From: Erythrobacteraceae bacterium WH01K
Lineage (GTDB): Bacteria > Pseudomonadota > Alphaproteobacteria > Sphingomonadales > Sphingomonadaceae
Reading direction: 5' to 3'
NCBI GenBank assembly: GCA_027941995.1
Contig: CP115966.1
Coordinates: 2,542,001-2,606,000 of the forward strand
Length of the DNA: 64,000 nucleotides
A program made the translations under genes and the position numbers. Below are positions 52,627 through 61,518 of this stretch, one piece after another (the first letter of the stretch is position 1; each line of letters starts with the position of its first letter). Below the pieces are notes generated by a model. That model worked only from the letters and a program-made list of their open reading frames with translations, made no database searches and had not been told where the DNA came from.

Positions 52627-52651
52627 AACGGTGATACGCCATGCGGGTTCC
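52627..52651 (-). promoter_or_regulatory. EcfG-type promoter for the MipA/OmpV gene
   Basis: On the minus strand GGAAC (52651-52647), sixteen bases, CGTT (52630-52627): an exact match to the EcfG consensus, with the expected 5' leader of about 27 bases to the MipA start. Confidence 0.75.
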
Positions 52652-52712
52652 TCGCCTCACCACCTTTAAGCCGGATTGCCCGCTCACCCCGCGCGCCCTA
52701 GGGCTGGCAGGA

Positions 52713-53945
52713 ATGACGGATCGCAGGGTCGATATTGCCATCGCAGGCGGCGGATTGGCCGGGGGGCTCATTGCCCTCGCGCTGCGCCGTGCCCGGCCCG
52801 AACTATCGGTCGCGCTGATCGAACGCGGCGACGCCATGGGCGGCAATCACCGGTGGAGCTGGTTCGCAAGCGACCTGCCGGATGGGGGCGAGGCCTTGCT
52901 GGCCCCTTTCCGCAAGACGGCATGGCAGGGCTACGATGTCCGCTTTCCCGCGCATGAGCGGACGCTGGCCGCGCATTACCGCTCGCTCTCGTCGGAGGAT
53001 TTCGATGCCGCCCTGCGGCGCGAACTGGCGCAGGACACGCTGCTGCCGGGGCGCGAGATCGCGAACCTCGACGCGCGCGGCATTACCCTGGCGGACGGAT
53101 CGCGGGTCGATGCGCGCGCGGTAATCGATTGCCGGGGCTTCCTGCCGCATGACAGCCTGCGCGGCGGATGGCAGGTCTTCATGGGACGCCACTTGCGCAC
53201 CGATGCCCCCCACGGGCTGGAACGCCCGGTCATCATGGATGCCGCGGTCGACCAGCTGTCTTCCGGCGGGGCGGGCGGCGGGGCCGATGGCGGCGCATAC
53301 CGTTTCGTCTACGTCCTGCCGCTGGGCGTGGACGAGCTGTTCGTGGAAGACACCTATTACGACGACAGCCCGGTGCTGGACCGGCGCGCCCTGTCCTCGC
53401 GCATCGACGCCTATTGCCGTGAAAACGGCTGGCAAGGCGAGATACTGGGCGGGGAAACGGGCGTCCTGCCGGTCATCACCGGCGGCAGCATTGCAGAATA
53501 CCAGCAGGCGCATGGCACGCCGGGCGTCGCCAAAGCGGGCGCGGCGGGGCTGATGGTCCACCCGCTCACCAGCTATACCCTGCCCCACGCGGTCGAGACC
53601 GCGCTGCTCGTGGCGAACAATGCCGACCTGCCGGGCGACCAGCTGGCCGCCCTGCTCGACGCGCAGGCCCGGCGGGTGTGGAAGCGGACCGGCTTTTACA
53701 GGCTGCTGGGCCAGATGCTGTTCGGCGCTGCCCGTCCCGCCCACCGCTACCGCGTCTTCGAGCGCTTCTATCGCCTGCCCGAGCCCCTTATCGAGCGGTT
53801 CTATGCAGCGCGCAGCACTTTTGCCGACCGGCTGCGGATACTTTCGGGCCGTCCGCCCGTTCCCGTCATACGCGCCATCGGCGCCCTCCTTTCCTCGCGC
53901 GATCCCCTGACTGCGCCACAGCAACAGAAAGACCCGTCTCCATGA
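52713..53945 (+). CDS. crtY: Lycopene beta-cyclase CrtY
   Basis: A 410-residue FAD-dependent cyclase that makes beta-rings on lycopene. It opens VDIAIAGGGLAGGLIALAL (dinucleotide-binding motif, with conserved GGGLAGG). Later signatures are HRWSWFASDLP (the HTWSF-like segment), RGFLPHD, FVYVLPLGVDELFVEDTYYDD, GVLPVITGG and FYRLPEPLIERFYA. The ATG follows a short-spaced AGGA. It heads the crt operon and overlaps crtI as ATGA. The product, beta-carotene, is the precursor of the yellow-orange pigments of this group; crtE and crtZ are not in the window. Confidence 0.95.
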   Translation: MTDRRVDIAIAGGGLAGGLIALALRRARPELSVALIERGDAMGGNHRWSWFASDLPDGGEALLAPFRKTAWQGYDVRFPAHERTLAAHYRSLSSEDFDAALRRELAQDTLLPGREIANLDARGITLADGSRVDARAVIDCRGFLPHDSLRGGWQVFMGRHLRTDAPHGLERPVIMDAAVDQLSSGGAGGGADGGAYRFVYVLPLGVDELFVEDTYYDDSPVLDRRALSSRIDAYCRENGWQGEILGGETGVLPVITGGSIAEYQQAHGTPGVAKAGAAGLMVHPLTSYTLPHAVETALLVANNADLPGDQLAALLDAQARRVWKRTGFYRLLGQMLFGAARPAHRYRVFERFYRLPEPLIERFYAARSTFADRLRILSGRPPVPVIRAIGALLSSRDPLTAPQQQKDPSP

Positions 53946-55447
53946 GCTCAGAAGGCAAGACTGCCTGCGTCATCGGTTCCGGTTTCGGCGGCATGGCGCT
54001 CGCCATCCGCCTGCAGAGCGCCGGCATCCAGACGACCGTGATCGAGGCGCGCGACAAGCCCGGCGGCCGCGCCTATTACTGGGAGAAAGACGGCTTCACC
54101 TTCGATGGCGGGCCGACCGTCGTCACCGATCCCGACTGCTTGACCCAATTGTGGGAACTGACCGGCCACGACATGGCCCGCGACGTGGAACTGATGAAGG
54201 TGTCGCCCTTCTACCGTCTCAACTGGCCCGACGGCACGAATTTCAACTACTCGAACGACCACGAGGAACTGTTCGCCGAGATCGCCAAGCTGAACCCGGC
54301 CGACGTTGAAGGGTACAAGCGCTTCCTCGAATACAGCGCGGGCGTGTACGAAGAAGGCTATGTGAAGCTGGGCACGGTGCCGTTCCTCGATTTCAAGTCA
54401 ATGATGAAGGCCGCGCCCGCGCTGGCGCAGAAACAGGCCTATCGCAGCGTCTATTCGATGGTCAGCAGCTTCGTGGAAAGCGAGAAACTGCGCGAGGCGC
54501 TGAGCTTCCACACCCTGCTCGTCGGTGGCAATCCGATGAAGACCAGCAGCATCTACGCGCTGATCCACAAGCTGGAGATGGAAGGCGGCGTGTGGTGGAC
54601 CAGAGGCGGAACCAACCGCCTGATTGCCGGCATGGTCCGCCATTTCGAACGCCTCGGCGGGCGCATGATCGTGGGCGATGCAGTGGTGCAGGTGCACGAG
54701 GAAAACAACCGGGCGACCGAGGTCGAGACGGCCAGCGGCTTTCGCGAGCGGTTCGACGCGGTCGCCAGCAATGCCGACATCATGCATTCCTACCGCGACC
54801 TGCTGGGCCGCAGCCAGCGCGGCTGGCGCATGGGCAAGCGGCTGAAACGCAAGAAATTCTCGCCCGGCCTGTTCGTCGTCCATTTCGGGCTGGAGGGCAC
54901 ATGGCCCGGCATCGCCCATCACCAGATCCTGTTCGGACCGCGCTACAAGGGGCTGCTCGACGACATCTACGACCACGGCGTGCTGCCGCAGGACTTCAGC
55001 ATCTACCTGCATCACCCGACCGTGACCGATCCCGGCATGGCGCCGCCGGGCAAAAGCACGTTCTATGCGCTGGTCCCCGTGGCCCACATGGGCAAGCTGA
55101 AGGTGGACTGGGACACGGTCGGCCCGCAGCTGGAAAAGCGCATCCTGGACGAGATCGGTCGCCGCCTGATCCCCGACATTCACGACCGCATCGTGACCAA
55201 GTTCAGCTACGCGCCGAAGGATTTCGCGCATGACCTGAACGCGCATCTGGGCAGCGCCTTCAGCCTGGAGCCGCTGCTGACGCAAAGCGCCTGGTTCCGC
55301 GGCCACAACCGCGACGACGTGATCCGCAACTTCTACTTGGTCGGCGCGGGCACGCATCCGGGCGCCGGCATCCCCGGCGTCGTCGGCAGCGCCAAGGCGA
55401 CGGCCGGCCTGATGATCGAAGATCTTCTGGAAAGCGTCCCGGCATGA
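53942..55447 (+). CDS. crtI: Phytoene desaturase CrtI
   Basis: A 501-residue desaturase that turns phytoene into lycopene. The N-terminus has VIGSGFGGMALAIRLQSAG (FAD motif) and RAYYWEKDGFTFDGGPTVVTDP. Middle motifs are LLVGGNPMKTSSIYALIHKLE and GGTNRLIAGMV. The C-terminal signature is FYLVGAGTHPGAGIPGVVGSAKATA, the bacterial CrtI hallmark. It overlaps crtY (ATGA) and the LOG gene (ATGA). All motifs of a bacterial CrtI are intact. Confidence 0.97.
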   Translation: MSSEGKTACVIGSGFGGMALAIRLQSAGIQTTVIEARDKPGGRAYYWEKDGFTFDGGPTVVTDPDCLTQLWELTGHDMARDVELMKVSPFYRLNWPDGTNFNYSNDHEELFAEIAKLNPADVEGYKRFLEYSAGVYEEGYVKLGTVPFLDFKSMMKAAPALAQKQAYRSVYSMVSSFVESEKLREALSFHTLLVGGNPMKTSSIYALIHKLEMEGGVWWTRGGTNRLIAGMVRHFERLGGRMIVGDAVVQVHEENNRATEVETASGFRERFDAVASNADIMHSYRDLLGRSQRGWRMGKRLKRKKFSPGLFVVHFGLEGTWPGIAHHQILFGPRYKGLLDDIYDHGVLPQDFSIYLHHPTVTDPGMAPPGKSTFYALVPVAHMGKLKVDWDTVGPQLEKRILDEIGRRLIPDIHDRIVTKFSYAPKDFAHDLNAHLGSAFSLEPLLTQSAWFRGHNRDDVIRNFYLVGAGTHPGAGIPGVVGSAKATAGLMIEDLLESVPA

Positions 55448-56049
55448 GCGAGCGGCCAGCCAATCCGATGCGGCGCCTCGCCGTCTATTGCGGTTCCGCC
55501 ACGCCGGACGACCCGCGTTACATGGAACTGGCCCGCAATGTCGGCGCAGGCCTGGCGGAGCGCGGCATCGGCGTCGTCTATGGCGGCGGCAGGCTCGGCC
55601 TCATGGGCGCGGTCGCCGGCGGCGCGCTGGACGCGGGCGGCGAGGTCATCGGCGTCATTCCCGAAGCGCTGGCGGGCAGCGAAGTCGCCAATCGCGATTG
55701 CACCGAGCTTTATACGGTCGGCGGCATGCACGAGCGCAAGCAGCGCTTCACCGATCTGAGCGACGGGTTCGTGACCATTCCCGGCGGCGTCGGCACAATG
55801 GACGAATTGTGGGAAGCGATGAGCTGGGCACAGCTCGGCTATCATACAAAACCGGTCGGCCTGCTCAATGCCTTCGGCTTCTACGACGACCTGATCGCGT
55901 TCAACCGGCGCATGGCGGAGGTCGGTTTCGTGCGGCCCGCGCACCAGGGTATACTGATTGCTAGGGAAACCCTGCCACAGCTACTGGACGCAATGGCCGA
56001 TTATGAGCCACATACGCCGATATTCCGCATGAAAGCCGACGATCTTTGA
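55444..56049 (+). CDS. LOG family protein (TIGR00730, cytokinin riboside monophosphate phosphoribohydrolase-like)
   Basis: A 201-residue Rossmann-fold protein with LAVYCGSATPDDPRYMELARNVG, the loop VYGGGRLGLMGAVAGGALDAGG, and the signature PGGVGTMDELWEAM (PGGxGTxxE) with HERKQRF before it. Such proteins release bases from nucleoside monophosphates; older annotations call them lysine decarboxylase, which is wrong. It is placed inside the crt operon, overlapping crtI by ATGA and crtB by TTGA, so it is co-translated with carotenoid enzymes. A pathway role is not known. Confidence 0.92.
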   Translation: MSERPANPMRRLAVYCGSATPDDPRYMELARNVGAGLAERGIGVVYGGGRLGLMGAVAGGALDAGGEVIGVIPEALAGSEVANRDCTELYTVGGMHERKQRFTDLSDGFVTIPGGVGTMDELWEAMSWAQLGYHTKPVGLLNAFGFYDDLIAFNRRMAEVGFVRPAHQGILIARETLPQLLDAMADYEPHTPIFRMKADDL

Positions 56050-57050
56050 GCCAGAACCGCCGCCTCCTCAATGACCTGAAGGTCGCACCCGTTGCCGCAG
56101 GCGGCGGCAGGAACCGCGATGCGCTGGTGGAAAAGGCGCATGAGACCATTTCCGAAGGTTCGCACAGCTTCGCGATGGCGTCCTCGCTGTTCGACAAGAC
56201 GACGCGCGAGAGGGTCTGGCTGCTCTACGCATGGTGCCGCCGCTGCGACGACCTGGCCGACGGGCAGGACATGGGCGGCCAGCTGGGCAACCAGGCCGGG
56301 ATCGAAGACCGCGTGCAGGCGGTGCGCGTCCTTACCCGCCGCGCCCTGGAAGGCCAGCCGACCGCCGATCCGGCGTTCGACGCGTTGGGGCAGGTTGCCG
56401 CCGAAACCGGCCTGTCCAAGGACATGACCGACGATGTGATTGCCGGTTTCGCGATGGATGCGGGCGATTTCCAGCCGCGCACGGAAAAGGACGTGCTGCG
56501 CTATTGCTACCATGTCGCAGGCGCGGTCGGCGTGATGATGGCGCGGGTGATGAATGCGCCCGACGACAGCTTCGTCTACGACCGCGCATGCGACCTTGGG
56601 ATTGCCTTCCAGCTATCCAATATCGCGCGCGACATCGTGGAGGATGCGGAGGCCGGACGCTGTTACCTGCCCGCCGAATGGCTGGCGGAGGCGGACCTGG
56701 AGCCGGGCCGCCACGCCGCGCCGGAGAACCGCTTCGCCCTTGCCGCGGTTAGTGCGCGGCTGGTCGGGCTGATGGAAACGTACGAACAGGCGGCCCGCTG
56801 CGGGGCGCAGCGCCTGCGGTTCCGCAACCGCTGGGCGATCTATTCCGCCGCGCGCATCTATGGCGCGATCGGTCGCAAGGTGCGCCGCCAGGGGCAATTG
56901 GCGTGGAATAACCGCGTTCGGGTCTCGCGCTTGGCGAAGATCGGCCATGTCATCGCCGGCTTTGGCGAAGCGGTGGTCAACCGCCCCGTCCCGCCTCGCG
57001 ACTGGCCGGAATATACGCGGCCCGATCTGCAGCCGATCCGGGGCTGGTAA
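56046..57050 (+). CDS. crtB: Phytoene synthase CrtB
   Basis: A 334-residue squalene/phytoene synthase that condenses two GGPP to phytoene. Both Asp-rich motifs are present: DDLAD (residues 68-72) and DIVED. Other motifs are AFQLSNIARDIVED, GRCYLPAEW and YAWCRRCDDL. The start is TTG, overlapping the LOG stop as TTGA. No other start fits the family N-terminus better, and this lead of about 30 residues is modest. It ends the crt group; a carboxylase gene begins 42 bases later. Confidence 0.95.
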   Translation: MSQNRRLLNDLKVAPVAAGGGRNRDALVEKAHETISEGSHSFAMASSLFDKTTRERVWLLYAWCRRCDDLADGQDMGGQLGNQAGIEDRVQAVRVLTRRALEGQPTADPAFDALGQVAAETGLSKDMTDDVIAGFAMDAGDFQPRTEKDVLRYCYHVAGAVGVMMARVMNAPDDSFVYDRACDLGIAFQLSNIARDIVEDAEAGRCYLPAEWLAEADLEPGRHAAPENRFALAAVSARLVGLMETYEQAARCGAQRLRFRNRWAIYSAARIYGAIGRKVRRQGQLAWNNRVRVSRLAKIGHVIAGFGEAVVNRPVPPRDWPEYTRPDLQPIRGW

Positions 57051-57092
57051 CAGGACTGGTCAAGGGCGGGCACGCGGACTAATCCCGTCGCC

Positions 57093-59042
57093 ATGATTGC
57101 AAAACTCCTGATCGCCAACCGCGGCGAGATCGCCTGCCGCATCATCCGCACCGCGCGCGCCATGGGGATCGCCACGGTCGCTGTCTATTCCGATGCCGAC
57201 GCCAAGGCGCTGCACGTGCGCCAGGCCGACGAGGCGGTGCATATCGGCCCCTCCCCCGCCGCCGAGAGCTATCTTGTCGGAGAGAAGATCATCGCGGCGG
57301 CGAAGGAGACGGGCGCCGAAGCGATCCATCCGGGCTACGGCTTCCTGTCGGAGAATGCGGGCTTCGCGCAGGCCGTGATCGATGCAGGGCTGATCTGGGT
57401 CGGCCCCAAGCCCTCCAGCATCGAGGCGATGGGCCTGAAGGATGCCGCCAAGAAGCTGATGCGCGAGGCGGGCGTGCCGGTGACGCCGGGCTACGAGGGC
57501 GAGGACCAGTCCGTCGAGCGCCTGAAGAAAGAGGCCGACGCCATCGGCTATCCAGTGCTGATCAAGGCCGTCGCGGGCGGCGGCGGCAAGGGGATGCGCA
57601 AGGTAGATAGCGCGGCGGATTTCGAAGCGAGCCTCGAAAGCTGCCGGCGCGAGGCCAAGGCCAGCTTCTCCAACGACGAGGTGCTGCTGGAAAAGTGGAT
57701 CACCTCGCCCCGCCATATCGAGGTGCAGGTCTTCGGCGATGCCCATGGCAATGTCGTCCACCTGTTCGAACGCGACTGCTCGCTCCAGCGCCGCCACCAG
57801 AAAGTGATCGAGGAAGCCCCTGCCCCCGGCATGGATGAGGCCACGCGTGAAGAAATCTGCGCAGCCGCCGTGCGCGCCGCCAAGGCAGTCGATTACGAGG
57901 GCGCAGGCACGATCGAGTTCATCGCCGACGCCAGCGAAGGCCTGCGCGCCGACCGCATCTTCTTCATGGAAATGAACACCCGCCTTCAGGTCGAGCATCC
58001 GGTAACCGAGGAAATCACTGGCGTGGACTTGGTCGAATGGCAGCTGCGCGTGGCGAGTGGGGAGGCTATTCCTCTGAAGCAAGAAGAGTTGTCGATCAAC
58101 GGTCACGCCATCGAAGCGCGGCTTTATGCCGAGGATCCGGCAAAGGGGTTCTTGCCGAGCACAGGTACGCTCGATGTCTTCCGCTTCGATGACTTGCAGG
58201 GATCGGCCGAGATCCGGCTCGATACCGGCGTGGAGGAAAGCGCTGCAATCTCTCCATTTTACGACCCGATGATCGCCAAGGTCATCGCCCATGAAGCACT
58301 GCCCGATGGCCATTCGCGTAACGGTGCGATCGGAAAGCTGCGCAGCGCGCTTGGCAGCCTGTTGCGGGTCCATGGGGTAAAAACCAACGCGGCGTTTCTC
58401 TACCGCCTGCTCGATGCCGAGGCTTTTCGCGAGGCGCGCATGACCACAGGCACGATCGCCGAGCTCGGCGATGCTCTCGTAGAACCGGGACGACCGACCG
58501 ACGCCAATATCGCTTCGGCTGTCTCGATGCTGGTCAATCCGGTGCGACAGCCTTTGTCGCGCAATGACGCGCGGTTCGGCGCGCCACCGCCGTTCGCCAT
58601 GCCTGTCCTCGCCAAGGGTTTCCGACTCAACGCGCGGCCAAAAGAGCACACCACCGCCTATCTTGATGGTGCGGCGATCGAGGCTCCGATGCTCGATGGC
58701 TGGATGGTCGCCAATGCCAGTATGGATATGGTCGGCGACGGAGTGCTTCTGACCGAGGGCGGTGCAGTCCACCGCCTGTCCTTGCGACCCGATACCGGCA
58801 CCGCCGCCTCCGCAGCCGACGGCGCGATCCTCGCGCCGATGCCGGGCAAGGTCATCGCGGTCGATGTGGCGGAGGGCGATGCGGTTACCGCGGGCCAGCG
58901 GCTGATGGTGCTCGAGGCGATGAAGATGGAACACGCGCTCACCGCGCCCTTCGACGGGACCGTGACTGGGCTTTCCGCTGCGACAGGCGGTCAAGTGCAA
59001 GTCGAGGCGGTCCTCGCAATCGTGGAGCCAGACGAAGAATGA
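57093..59042 (+). CDS. Biotin-dependent acyl-CoA carboxylase, biotin carboxylase/BCCP subunit
   Basis: A 649-residue subunit. The biotin carboxylase domain (about residues 1-450) has LIANRGEIACRIIRTARAMGI, GYGFLSENA, the ATP-grasp loop KAVAGGGGKGMRKV and FFMEMNTRLQVEHPVTEEITG. A C-terminal biotinyl domain carries VLEAMKMEHAL with the biotinylated Lys. The layout is that of propionyl-, methylcrotonyl- or geranyl-CoA carboxylase alpha subunits; the substrate is set by the partner. It overlaps the aldo/keto reductase gene by ATGA. Codon use changes noticeably in the middle of the gene, about 58030-58780, where A/T-ending codons are common. Confidence 0.92.
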   Translation: MIAKLLIANRGEIACRIIRTARAMGIATVAVYSDADAKALHVRQADEAVHIGPSPAAESYLVGEKIIAAAKETGAEAIHPGYGFLSENAGFAQAVIDAGLIWVGPKPSSIEAMGLKDAAKKLMREAGVPVTPGYEGEDQSVERLKKEADAIGYPVLIKAVAGGGGKGMRKVDSAADFEASLESCRREAKASFSNDEVLLEKWITSPRHIEVQVFGDAHGNVVHLFERDCSLQRRHQKVIEEAPAPGMDEATREEICAAAVRAAKAVDYEGAGTIEFIADASEGLRADRIFFMEMNTRLQVEHPVTEEITGVDLVEWQLRVASGEAIPLKQEELSINGHAIEARLYAEDPAKGFLPSTGTLDVFRFDDLQGSAEIRLDTGVEESAAISPFYDPMIAKVIAHEALPDGHSRNGAIGKLRSALGSLLRVHGVKTNAAFLYRLLDAEAFREARMTTGTIAELGDALVEPGRPTDANIASAVSMLVNPVRQPLSRNDARFGAPPPFAMPVLAKGFRLNARPKEHTTAYLDGAAIEAPMLDGWMVANASMDMVGDGVLLTEGGAVHRLSLRPDTGTAASAADGAILAPMPGKVIAVDVAEGDAVTAGQRLMVLEAMKMEHALTAPFDGTVTGLSAATGGQVQVEAVLAIVEPDEE

Positions 59043-59968
59043 CCCGCCTCCCCACTCCGCCCCGCCGCCGCGTGCTTGGCGCTTCTGGCATTGAAGCCTC
59101 CACCATCGCGTGGGGAATGTGGCGCACGCCTGATCTAATAGATGGCGATATCGACGACGGCGTACCGGGCCTCGCACGGCTCGCCCATGCCGCGCTCGAT
59201 GCCGGGATCGACCTGTTCGACACCGCCGACATCTACGGCTTCGACGGCAAAAACGGCTTCGGCGATGCGGAGGTCATGCTGGGAGAGGTTTTCGCCAGCG
59301 AGCCTGACCTTCGCAGCCGCATCGTACTGGCGACCAAAGGCGGCATCATGCCGCCGCTGCCCTATGACCAGTCGCGCAGCTACATGGACAGCGCGCTCGA
59401 CGCCTCGCTGAAGCGGCTGCAGGTCGAGCGGGTCGAGCTTTATCAGATCCACCGCCCCGACATCCTGACCCATCCGCAGGAACTGGCGGGCTTCCTCGAT
59501 GCGGCCCTCGCCAGCGGGAAGGTCGGCGCGGTCGGCGTGTCGAACTTCACCGTCCACCAGATCGAGACACTGTCCGCCCTGCTCGGCACCCCGCTCGCCA
59601 CGACCCAGCCGGAAATCAGCCCCCTGCGGATAGATGCCATCGACAATGGCGAGATGGACCAGGCCATGCGGCTGGGCCTCACCCCGCTCGCGTGGTCCCC
59701 GCTGGGCGGAGGGCGGCTTATGCGGCCCGAGGGGGACCGCGAACATTCGGTCGCCCGCGCGCTGGCCGACTGGGGCGACGAACGCGGCGTCGATCGCACT
59801 GTCGCCGCCTATAGCTGGCTGATGGCGCATCCCGCCGGCATCGTCCCCATCATCGGCTCCCAGAACGCAGGCCGCATCGAAGCCGCGGCAAAGGTCTGGG
59901 ACCTCCAGTGGTCGCGCGAGGAGTGGTACGCGGTGTTCACCGCCGCACGCGGCGCTCCGCTTCCATGA
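59039..59968 (+). CDS. Aldo/keto reductase family protein
   Basis: A 309-residue NADPH-dependent (beta/alpha)8 reductase of the YdhF/AKR type. It has LGASGIEASTIAWGMWR, ALDAGIDLFDTADIYG with the catalytic Asp and Tyr, LATKGGIMP with the catalytic Lys, YQIHRPD with the His, VGAVGVSNF, and IIGSQNAGRIEAA in the cofactor region. It lies between the two carboxylase genes and overlaps both (ATGA on each side). Its function in the pathway is not known; a keto- or enoyl-acyl intermediate, or repair of a side product, is possible. Confidence 0.9.
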   Translation: MTRLPTPPRRRVLGASGIEASTIAWGMWRTPDLIDGDIDDGVPGLARLAHAALDAGIDLFDTADIYGFDGKNGFGDAEVMLGEVFASEPDLRSRIVLATKGGIMPPLPYDQSRSYMDSALDASLKRLQVERVELYQIHRPDILTHPQELAGFLDAALASGKVGAVGVSNFTVHQIETLSALLGTPLATTQPEISPLRIDAIDNGEMDQAMRLGLTPLAWSPLGGGRLMRPEGDREHSVARALADWGDERGVDRTVAAYSWLMAHPAGIVPIIGSQNAGRIEAAAKVWDLQWSREEWYAVFTAARGAPLP

Positions 59969-61518
59969 GCTGGGCGCGCGAACTTGGCGAACTACGCCGC
60001 CGCGAGGCGCTGGCGGAGGAAATGGGCGGCAAGGAAAAGGTCGCGCGCCAGCATGGCCGGGGCAAGATGGATGCCCGAGCGCGCCTGTCCGCACTGGTCG
60101 ATGACGGCAGCTTCCGCGAGATCGGCAAGATTGCGGGCAAGGGCGCGTATGACGACAATGGCGACCTGACGGGCGTCACCCCCGCTCCCTTCCTGTTCGG
60201 CAAGGCCCTGGTGAACGGCCGCCCCGTCGTCGCGACCGCTGACGATTTCACCATTCGCGGCGGCGCGGCGGATGCCGGGATTTCCCGCAAGATGGTGCAG
60301 GCCGAGCGCATGGCGCACGAGCTGAAACTGCCCATCATCCGCATGATCGACGGCACGGGCGGCGGCGGCAGCGTGAAGACGCTGGAACAGATCGGCGCGA
60401 CCTACATCCCCGCGGTGCCCGGCTGGGGCGACGTGGTGCAGAACCTCGACAGCGTGCCCGTGGTCGCGCTGGCGCTGGGCCCGACGGCAGGCCTTGGCGC
60501 GGCGCGCACGGTCGCCAGCCATTACTCTGTCATGGTCAAGGGGCTGAGCCAGATCTTCGCCGCCGGTCCCGCCGTGGTCGATGGCATGGGCGATGCGTGG
60601 AAAAGCGAGTCCGCCAGCTATGCCGACGCCAAGGAAGACCTCGGCGGCAGCGCCATCCATACCCGCAACGGCGTGGTCGACGACGAGGTGGCAAGCGAAG
60701 CCGAAGCCTTCGCCCGGGCGCGGCACTTCCTGTCCTTCATGCCAGAATATGTCGGCCAGGCGGCAGGCCGCATCGACACGGGCGACCCGGCGGACCGGCG
60801 CGAGGAAGCGCTGCTGAGCCTCGTCCCGCGCGAGGAGAAGCAGGTTTATTCCATGCGCCGGTGCCTCGACATGGTGTTCGATTCCGGCACCGTGTTCGAG
60901 ATCGGGCGCCACTGGGGCCGGGCCTGCATCACCGCGCTTGCCCGGCTGGACGGCTGGCCCGTCGCCGTGCTGGCCAGCGATCCCAGCTTCCTGGGCGGAT
61001 CGTGGGACGCCAAGACGTCAGAGAAGGTCGAGCGGTTCGTGAAGCTGGCCGACCAGTTCCGCCTCCCGATCGTCCACATGGTCGACAATCCGGGCTTCAT
61101 GATCGGGCGCGAGGCGGAAATGGCGGGCACGATCCGTTACGGGGTGCAGGCGATGAACGCGGTCTACCGCGCCAGCGTGCCGCTCGCCACCGTAGTCATG
61201 CGCCGCGCTTACGGCATTGCGGGTAGCGCGATGAGCAATGCCGACCGCCACCAGTACCGCTATTGCTGGCCATCGGGCGACTGGGGCAGCCTGCCCATCG
61301 CGGGCGGGATCGAGGTCGCCTACAAGTCGGAACTGGAAGCATCGGACGACCCGGAGGCGGAACTGGAGGCCATCCGCGAACGCCTTGGCAAGGTCACCAG
61401 CCCGTTCCGCAGCGCCGAACGGTTCAATGTCGAAGACATCATCGATCCGCGCGATACCCGCCCGCTATTGTGCGAATTCGCGCAGCTCGCGTGGCGGCGG
61501 CTGGACAGCGAGCGTTAG
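59965..61518 (+). CDS. Biotin-dependent acyl-CoA carboxylase, carboxyltransferase subunit
   Basis: A 517-residue carboxyltransferase with two crotonase-like halves. The N-terminal half has KVARQHGRGKMDARARL, FTIRGGAADAGISRKMV, IRMIDGTGGGGSV and GPTAGLGAARTVAS. The C-terminal half has FLGGSWDAKTSEKVERFVKLAD, PIVHMVDNPGFMIG and MRRAYGIAGSAMSN. It moves the carboxyl group from biotin to an acyl-CoA. The subunit is nearer to PccB/MccB-like than to AccA/D. The start ATG overlaps the aldo/keto reductase stop. The convergent MFS stop overlaps its last codon. Confidence 0.92.
   Translation: MSWARELGELRRREALAEEMGGKEKVARQHGRGKMDARARLSALVDDGSFREIGKIAGKGAYDDNGDLTGVTPAPFLFGKALVNGRPVVATADDFTIRGGAADAGISRKMVQAERMAHELKLPIIRMIDGTGGGGSVKTLEQIGATYIPAVPGWGDVVQNLDSVPVVALALGPTAGLGAARTVASHYSVMVKGLSQIFAAGPAVVDGMGDAWKSESASYADAKEDLGGSAIHTRNGVVDDEVASEAEAFARARHFLSFMPEYVGQAAGRIDTGDPADRREEALLSLVPREEKQVYSMRRCLDMVFDSGTVFEIGRHWGRACITALARLDGWPVAVLASDPSFLGGSWDAKTSEKVERFVKLADQFRLPIVHMVDNPGFMIGREAEMAGTIRYGVQAMNAVYRASVPLATVVMRRAYGIAGSAMSNADRHQYRYCWPSGDWGSLPIAGGIEVAYKSELEASDDPEAELEAIRERLGKVTSPFRSAERFNVEDIIDPRDTRPLLCEFAQLAWRRLDSER

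Noticed and set aside
55444-56049. Lysine decarboxylase
   Set aside because: The PGGxGTxxE motif marks the LOG phosphoribohydrolase family. The older decarboxylase name has no support in the sequence.
57060-59177. 705-codon minus-strand ORF
   Set aside because: It is the shadow of the biotin carboxylase gene, whose motifs are unmistakable on the plus strand. The translated shadow has no known motif.
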